Assembly (NCBI RefSeq): GCF_000800255.1 | Contig: NZ_CP009747.1 | Span: 1,116,001-1,180,000, forward strand | Direction of reading: 5' to 3' | DNA length: 64,000 bases | From: Pseudomonas parafulva | Lineage (GTDB): Bacteria; Pseudomonadota; Gammaproteobacteria; Pseudomonadales; Pseudomonadaceae | In this document: in pieces, positions 58,979-64,000 of the stretch | How the letters are laid out: every line of letters starts with the position of its first letter | How positions within the stretch are numbered: the first letter of the stretch is position 1 | The notes under the pieces: generated by a model | What the model was told of the DNA's origin: nothing | What the model saw: the letters and a program-made list of their open reading frames with translations, nothing else | The model's database searches: none | Translations under genes and position numbers: made by a program

Positions 58979-60651
58979 GGCTGTACCTGCGAGAGCGTGG
59001 TCGGGCCGGGCAGGGTGCGCGTCGACAAGACTGCCTGGATGTAGGTATCCGGGGCCTGCAGGCCAGCGGCGGTATCCTGCGTATACCGCAGTAGGGGCTC
59101 GGCCTGGACGCTGATTAGGATGCACAAGCCCAGCAATAGCACGATCGGCATACATTCGTAGCGACGCAGCAGAGGAGAGGCCGGCTCTTCGGGTTTCCAG
59201 AACCGTTGGATACCGACTCGGCCGAAGGCGATCAACGACGCCATCCCGGAGAGCAAGAGTAATGCCACCAGGCACCAGCCCGCCGCCGACAATGGCTGTT
59301 CTGGCGCAGCGCCAAGGCCCAGTGGGTTGAACAGCGCACTGATCAGATTGAGCTTTCCGATGAAGCCAGACAGTGGCGGCATACCAATGATCAGCAGCGC
59401 ACAGGCGATAAAGCTCAGACCGAGGAAGGCCATGGTCCACGGGATGATCTGTCCGATGACGGCTTTCTGCTCATCGTCCAAGTTGATGCCCTTGGGCGGA
59501 TGCAGAGACTCGAGCAGGGGGGGGATGGCATCTTCCTCGTCATCCAGGGGCGCCTCGTTGGCCGAGCGCGAACGCTCAATCAGTTCGGCGAGCAGGAACA
59601 AGGCGCACAGTGCAAGAGTGGAACTGACCAGATAGAACAACGCTGCGCCAGTGAGAACCGGCTGGCCGAAGCCGACCGCTGCCAACAGAGTGCCGGCCGA
59701 GACCAGAATGCTGAGTGCCGCCAAGCGCTCCAGACGCTGCGCAGCCAGAATGGAGACCACTGCCACAGCCAGGGTTACCAATCCTCCATAGACCAGCCAT
59801 TGCCCACCAAAGTGTGCCGAGGCGCCGGCCTGTTCGGAGAACAGCAGTGTCCACAAGCGCAGTAAGGCATACAGTCCAACCTTGGTCATGATAGCGAACA
59901 GCGCCGCCACCGGTGCGCTGGCCGAGGCATAGGCCGGCACCAGCCAGAAATTCAACGGCCAGACCCCGGCCTTGACCAAGAAGGCCATGGCCAAGATCGC
60001 AGCACCGGCGTGTAGCAGGCCGCGATCGGCCTCGGCCACCAGAGGAACTTTCAATGCCAGATCGGCCATGTTCAGCGTGCCGGTCACGCCGTAGAGCATG
60101 GCGGCCCCGACCAGGAACAGAGAAGAAGCGAACAAATTTATGGCGACGTAATGCAGGCCGGCCTTGACTCGAGCCCTGCCCGAGCCATGCAGCAACAGGC
60201 CGTAGGACGCCGCCAGCAGGACTTCGAAAAATACGAACAGGTTAAACAGATCGGCCGTGAGGAAGGCGCCGTACAGCCCCATCAGTTGGATCTGGAACAG
60301 AGCGTGGAAGCTGGCCCCGGCACCATCCCAACGGGCACGCGCGAACAGCAGTGCACTGACGCCGATGACTCCGGTGAGCGTCAGCATCAGCGCCGATAAA
60401 TGATCGACTACCAGTACGATCCCAAACGGCGCTGGCCAGTTGCCCGGCAGGTACACGCCGATGGATTCGGCCTGCCCCTGATTTCGTACCCACAGCAGCA
60501 GCGTGATGGCGACCCCCAGGCCGATCAAGCTGGACAGCAGGTTGAGCCGGCCCTTGAACTGGCGGTGTTTCTCACCGATCAGCAGCATGATCGCGGCAGT
60601 TACCAACGGCAGTAGGATGGGGGCTACGATCAATTGATTCATCCCACTCAT
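58975..60651 (-). CDS. mrpD: Mrp/Pha cation-proton antiporter subunit D
   Basis: 558 residues, about 14 membrane helices, related to NADH dehydrogenase subunits NuoM/N (LMGLYGAFLTADLFNLFVFFE; KAGVWPLNFWLVPAYASAS with the conserved Lys). A charged hydrophilic insert at about 352-385 interrupts the helices. Carries proton translocation with MrpA. Confidence 0.95.
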   Translation of the reverse strand: MSGMNQLIVAPILLPLVTAAIMLLIGEKHRQFKGRLNLLSSLIGLGVAITLLLWVRNQGQAESIGVYLPGNWPAPFGIVLVVDHLSALMLTLTGVIGVSALLFARARWDGAGASFHALFQIQLMGLYGAFLTADLFNLFVFFEVLLAASYGLLLHGSGRARVKAGLHYVAINLFASSLFLVGAAMLYGVTGTLNMADLALKVPLVAEADRGLLHAGAAILAMAFLVKAGVWPLNFWLVPAYASASAPVAALFAIMTKVGLYALLRLWTLLFSEQAGASAHFGGQWLVYGGLVTLAVAVVSILAAQRLERLAALSILVSAGTLLAAVGFGQPVLTGAALFYLVSSTLALCALFLLAELIERSRSANEAPLDDEEDAIPPLLESLHPPKGINLDDEQKAVIGQIIPWTMAFLGLSFIACALLIIGMPPLSGFIGKLNLISALFNPLGLGAAPEQPLSAAGWCLVALLLLSGMASLIAFGRVGIQRFWKPEEPASPLLRRYECMPIVLLLGLCILISVQAEPLLRYTQDTAAGLQAPDTYIQAVLSTRTLPGPTTLSQVQP

Positions 60652-60992
60652 TCCCCACGCTCCCGGCCGTCGACGTGGTCGGTACCTGTAAGACCCCGCG
60701 AGGCCAGGAGCACCACCAGAAACAAGGCCGTCATGGCGAAACTGATGACGATGGCGGTGAGTACCAGGGCCTGTGGTAGCGGATCGGTATAGTTCAGCAG
60801 ATCCTGTGGCACGCCATCCTTGATGATCGGTTCCTTACCGATGAACAGGCTGCCCATGCTGAAGATGAACAGGTTCACGCCATAGGACAGCAAGCACAGC
60901 CCCATGATCACCTGATAGGTGCGTGGACGCAGTACCAGCCACACACCGGAGGCAGTCAGTACGCCGATTGCGACTGCGATGACTTCTTCCAT
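60648..60992 (-). CDS. mrpC: Mrp/Pha cation-proton antiporter subunit C
   Basis: 114 residues, NuoK-like with three helices (YQVIMGLCLLSYGVNLFIF; DPLPQALVLTAIVISFAMTA). ATG 60992 shares a base with the mrpA stop. Confidence 0.94.
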   Translation of the reverse strand: MEEVIAVAIGVLTASGVWLVLRPRTYQVIMGLCLLSYGVNLFIFSMGSLFIGKEPIIKDGVPQDLLNYTDPLPQALVLTAIVISFAMTALFLVVLLASRGLTGTDHVDGRERGE

Positions 60993-63904
60993 CAGGCGGC
61001 TCCTGCTTGGCTGGATTTCTGGTTGCCCGGGCGGTAGGCGCGTACCGACTGGTGCGCCAGAGCAGTGAGGATCAGGAGGGTCGAGCCGACCACCACTGTG
61101 TACACGCCGACGTCGAAGAACAGGGCGCTGGCCACGTGGATATCTCCAAGCAAAGGCAGGTGCAGGTGCGCGGTATGGGTGGTGAGGAATGGATAACCGA
61201 GGAACATGGCGCCGATACCGGTGAGAGTGGCGCACAGTAATCCGGTGCCCATCCAGCGCAGTGGACGCAGGCTCATCTGCGCTTCGACCCACTGGGTGCC
61301 GGCCACCATGTACTGAAGAATGAAGGCCACGGACATCACCAAACCAGCGACGAAGCCTCCTCCAGGTTGGTTGTGACCGCGCATGAACAGGTACATCGAC
61401 ACCAGGAGGGCGATGGGCAGCAGTAATCGCACCAGCACTGCCGGGACCATCATGAAGCCCAGCGCGGTATCGGCAACCTGTCGCGGGTTCACCAGGTCGG
61501 TGACCAGGTCCGGGGCCAGGTGGCGCTGCTGTGCTGGCAGTTGCATGCTTTCTTTTGGCGGGCGGAAGCGACGCAGCAGGGCGAAGACAGTCAGCGCGAC
61601 GGCCACCAGTACGGTGATTTCGCCGAGGGTGTCGAAACCGCGGAAATCGACCAGCATCACATTGACGACATTGGTGCCTCCGCCTTCTGGCAAGGCGCGA
61701 CTGAGGTAGAACGAAGAAATGTTATTGGGGGTGGCACGCGTCAGCATTGCATACGACAGCAGCGCCATGCCGCCACCGACCAGGACCGCCAGCAGCAGAT
61801 CGCGCAGACGTCGTACCCGCGCTCGCTCGCGGCTGCCGGGCAGTGGCGTGACGCCTTCGATCCTGCGTGGTAACCAGCGCAGGCCTAGCAGAATCAGAAC
61901 GGTGGTCACGACTTCGACCACCAATTGGGTGAGCGCCAGGTCGGGTGCCGAGAACCAGACGAAGGTGATACAGGTCATCAGCCCGCACACGCTGACCATG
62001 ATCAGTGCGGCCAGCCTGTGGTACTTGGCCTGCCAGGCGGCGCCGATCGCGCAGGCGATCGCGATCAGCCACATCACTACGAATACGCCGGAACCCGGGA
62101 TCTTCGGCCGGTCGCCCCAGCTGATGCCGCTATAGAGCATCGGTGATAGACCGGCAATGAACGCGGCTGTCACCAGCATGAACAGTTGTGTCTGCAGGCG
62201 GCGACTTGTCAACAGGGCCTCGGCGCGTCGGGCGATCAGCATCAGGCGTACCAGGCCATGTTCGAACAGGCGCTTGCCGTTGAAGCGTTCGATCAGCGGC
62301 GGGTAAGGGAAGCGGCCCCGGCGCAGTTGCTTACGCAGCAGCAGGTACAGCACCACACCGCCACACATGGCGATCAGGCTCATGATCATCGGTGCGTTCC
62401 AGCCATGCCAGATTGCCAAGCTGTACTCTGGCAGCGTTCCGCCCACCACCGGCAGCGCCGCAGCAGCCAGTAACGGGCCGACAGATTGGGCGGGAAAGAT
62501 GCCGACTACCAGGCAGGTCAGCACCAACAGCTCGACCGGTGCACGCATCCAGCGTGGCGGCTCGTGCGGAGTATGTGGCAGGTCCTGCGCAGTGGGCCCG
62601 AAGAAAACGTCGACGGTGAAGCGCAACGCATAGGCCACACTGAAGGTTCCGGCTAGAGTCGCGATCACTGGCAAGGCTATTTCGACCCAGGCTGATGAGG
62701 TGATGAACACGGTTTCAGCGAAGAACATTTCCTTGGAAATGAAGCCGTTCATCAGCGGCACGCCTGCCATGGATGCGCTGGCGACCATGGCCAGAGTGGC
62801 GGTGTACGGCACCAGGCGGATCAGACCGCTGAGGCGTCGGATGTCTCGGGTGCCGCTTTCATGGTCGATGATGCCCGCGGCCATGAACAGCGATGCCTTG
62901 AAGGTGGCGTGGTTGAGTATATGGAAGACCGCTGCTACCGCTGCCAGCGGGCTGTTCAGTCCCAATAGCAAGGTGATCAGACCCAGGTGGCTGATGGTCG
63001 AATAGGCCAGCAAACCCTTGAGATCGTTCTGAAACATGGCGGCGAACGCACCGAGTAACAAAGTGCAGGCACCGGCACCGCCGACGATCCAGAACCATTC
63101 CTCGGTGCCTGCCAGTGTTGGCCAAAGCCGAGCCATCAGGAACACTCCTGCCTTGACCATGGTCGCGGAGTGCAGGTATGCCGAAACTGGCGTGGGCGCA
63201 GCCATTGCGTGCGGCAGCCAGAACTGGAAGGGGAATTGCGCACTCTTGCTCAAGGCGCCCAGGAGGATCAACGGTAGCAGCACCGGATAGAGCGCATGCT
63301 GGCGCACGGCATCGCCGGCAGCCAGTACCTTGTCCAGGTCGTAGCTGCCGACCACATGTCCGAGCAATAGCGCCCCGACCAGCAGGCAGAGCCCGCCTGC
63401 GCCGGTGACCATCAACGCCATGTAGGCGCCACGGCGGGCGTCGGCGCGGTGGTGCCAGTAGCCAATCAGCAGGAAGGAGAACAGGCTGGTGAGCTCCCAG
63501 AAGAACACCAGTTGAATAAGGTTGCCGGAAATCACCAAGCCGAGCATGGCGCCCATGAAGGCCAGGAAGAAGGCAAAGAAGCGTGGCACTGGATCCTGGG
63601 GCGACATGTAGTAGCGCGCATACAGAGACACCAGGGTACCGATGCCCAGCACCAGCAGCGAAAACAGCCAGGCAAAGCCGTCCATGCGCAGCACCAGGTT
63701 CAAGCCTAGGCTCGGCAACCACAGAAATTCTTCGCGAATCACGCCGCCATGCGCGACCTGCGGATACAGCAGCGCCACCTGGACAGTGCCGACCAGGGCT
63801 ACGAGTCCGGCAAGGATGGACTCGGCATTACGCGCATTGTGCGGCAGGACGGCTGCCAGGCAACTGCCGATGAACGGCAGAAGCAATAGCACTATCAATG
63901 ACAT
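60992..63904 (-). CDS. mrpA: Mrp/Pha cation-proton antiporter fused subunit A/B
   Basis: 970 residues. NuoL-like MrpA (about 1-760; FFWELTSLFSFLLIGYWHHR, AQFPFQFWLPHAMAAPTPVSAYLHSA) followed by a MrpB-like domain (about 815-950; FMMVPAVLVRLLLPIALLVS, GHNQPGGGFVAGLVM). The fusion is the PhaAB type of Gram-negative bacteria. The complex exports Na+/K+ in exchange for protons, supporting pH and salt tolerance. First gene of the operon; about 95 bp of its upstream region is in the window, with no promoter I can fix. Confidence 0.95.
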   Translation of the reverse strand: MSLIVLLLLPFIGSCLAAVLPHNARNAESILAGLVALVGTVQVALLYPQVAHGGVIREEFLWLPSLGLNLVLRMDGFAWLFSLLVLGIGTLVSLYARYYMSPQDPVPRFFAFFLAFMGAMLGLVISGNLIQLVFFWELTSLFSFLLIGYWHHRADARRGAYMALMVTGAGGLCLLVGALLLGHVVGSYDLDKVLAAGDAVRQHALYPVLLPLILLGALSKSAQFPFQFWLPHAMAAPTPVSAYLHSATMVKAGVFLMARLWPTLAGTEEWFWIVGGAGACTLLLGAFAAMFQNDLKGLLAYSTISHLGLITLLLGLNSPLAAVAAVFHILNHATFKASLFMAAGIIDHESGTRDIRRLSGLIRLVPYTATLAMVASASMAGVPLMNGFISKEMFFAETVFITSSAWVEIALPVIATLAGTFSVAYALRFTVDVFFGPTAQDLPHTPHEPPRWMRAPVELLVLTCLVVGIFPAQSVGPLLAAAALPVVGGTLPEYSLAIWHGWNAPMIMSLIAMCGGVVLYLLLRKQLRRGRFPYPPLIERFNGKRLFEHGLVRLMLIARRAEALLTSRRLQTQLFMLVTAAFIAGLSPMLYSGISWGDRPKIPGSGVFVVMWLIAIACAIGAAWQAKYHRLAALIMVSVCGLMTCITFVWFSAPDLALTQLVVEVVTTVLILLGLRWLPRRIEGVTPLPGSRERARVRRLRDLLLAVLVGGGMALLSYAMLTRATPNNISSFYLSRALPEGGGTNVVNVMLVDFRGFDTLGEITVLVAVALTVFALLRRFRPPKESMQLPAQQRHLAPDLVTDLVNPRQVADTALGFMMVPAVLVRLLLPIALLVSMYLFMRGHNQPGGGFVAGLVMSVAFILQYMVAGTQWVEAQMSLRPLRWMGTGLLCATLTGIGAMFLGYPFLTTHTAHLHLPLLGDIHVASALFFDVGVYTVVVGSTLLILTALAHQSVRAYRPGNQKSSQAGAA

Positions 63905-64000
63905 AGCGTTCTAATCTGCGAAGGTTGGTCAAGGATCATACGTGCGCAGGTGGTGGATCACCAACACGCAAGCTGTGGCAGAATCCTACAAAAGCGTGGT

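Overview
The window comes from a fluorescent Pseudomonas, most likely of the P. putida group. Grounds: a high-GC chromosome; the prpC-acnD-prpF cluster facing acnB; the gacA-uvrC-pgsA-tRNA-Gly block with a TTG start on gacA; a putida-type REP pair; and an Mrp antiporter with a fused A/B subunit. The species call is inference from gene content.

Layout. 1-7.2 kb: end of the 2-methylcitrate (propionate) cluster (prpC 3' end, acnD, prpF), then a bidirectional terminator and convergent acnB. The acnB upstream region carries a nested inverted repeat. 7.6-13.7 kb: housekeeping and accessory genes (DUF1289 protein, an unrecognised protein, queD, a patatin-like hydrolase), a four-gene envelope-sensing operon (two PepSY proteins, OmpR-type regulator, sensor kinase) and a GNAT acetyltransferase. 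13.9-17.6 kb: a small XRE regulator, gacA, uvrC, pgsA and tRNA-Gly(GCC) with its own promoter and terminator.

17.6-48.0 kb: a type VI secretion (T6SS) island beginning just after the tRNA. The core is a divergent pair of operons. Leftward: tssB, C, E, F, G, an FHA gene, tssJ, K, L, hcp. Rightward: tagO/vasI-like, tssA, tssM. Downstream of hcp lie two tandem copies of one five-gene module: vgrG, DUF4123 adaptor, large VasX-like effector, DUF6708-type membrane protein, PAAR. The two vgrG genes are almost identical for about 1.6 kb and then diverge completely in their tails. Two scars, an effector fragment beside the tRNA side and a PAAR fragment at the module junction, show that modules have been gained and lost. 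No tssH/clpV is present, although TssC keeps a helix resembling the ClpV-binding one.

48.5-51.0 kb: a thymidylate-kinase-like protein, a LuxR-type ligand-binding domain without a DNA-binding domain, a lone cobF and a single-domain response regulator. 51.3-57.8 kb: a tightly overlapped signalling operon of a CHASE3/GAF hybrid kinase with three receiver domains, a CheR-type methyltransferase, a receiver-less CheB methylesterase, a second kinase with an N-terminal receiver, and a single-domain regulator. No chemoreceptor is present. 57.8-63.9 kb: the Mrp cation/proton antiporter operon (AB, C, D, E, F, G), transcribed leftward.
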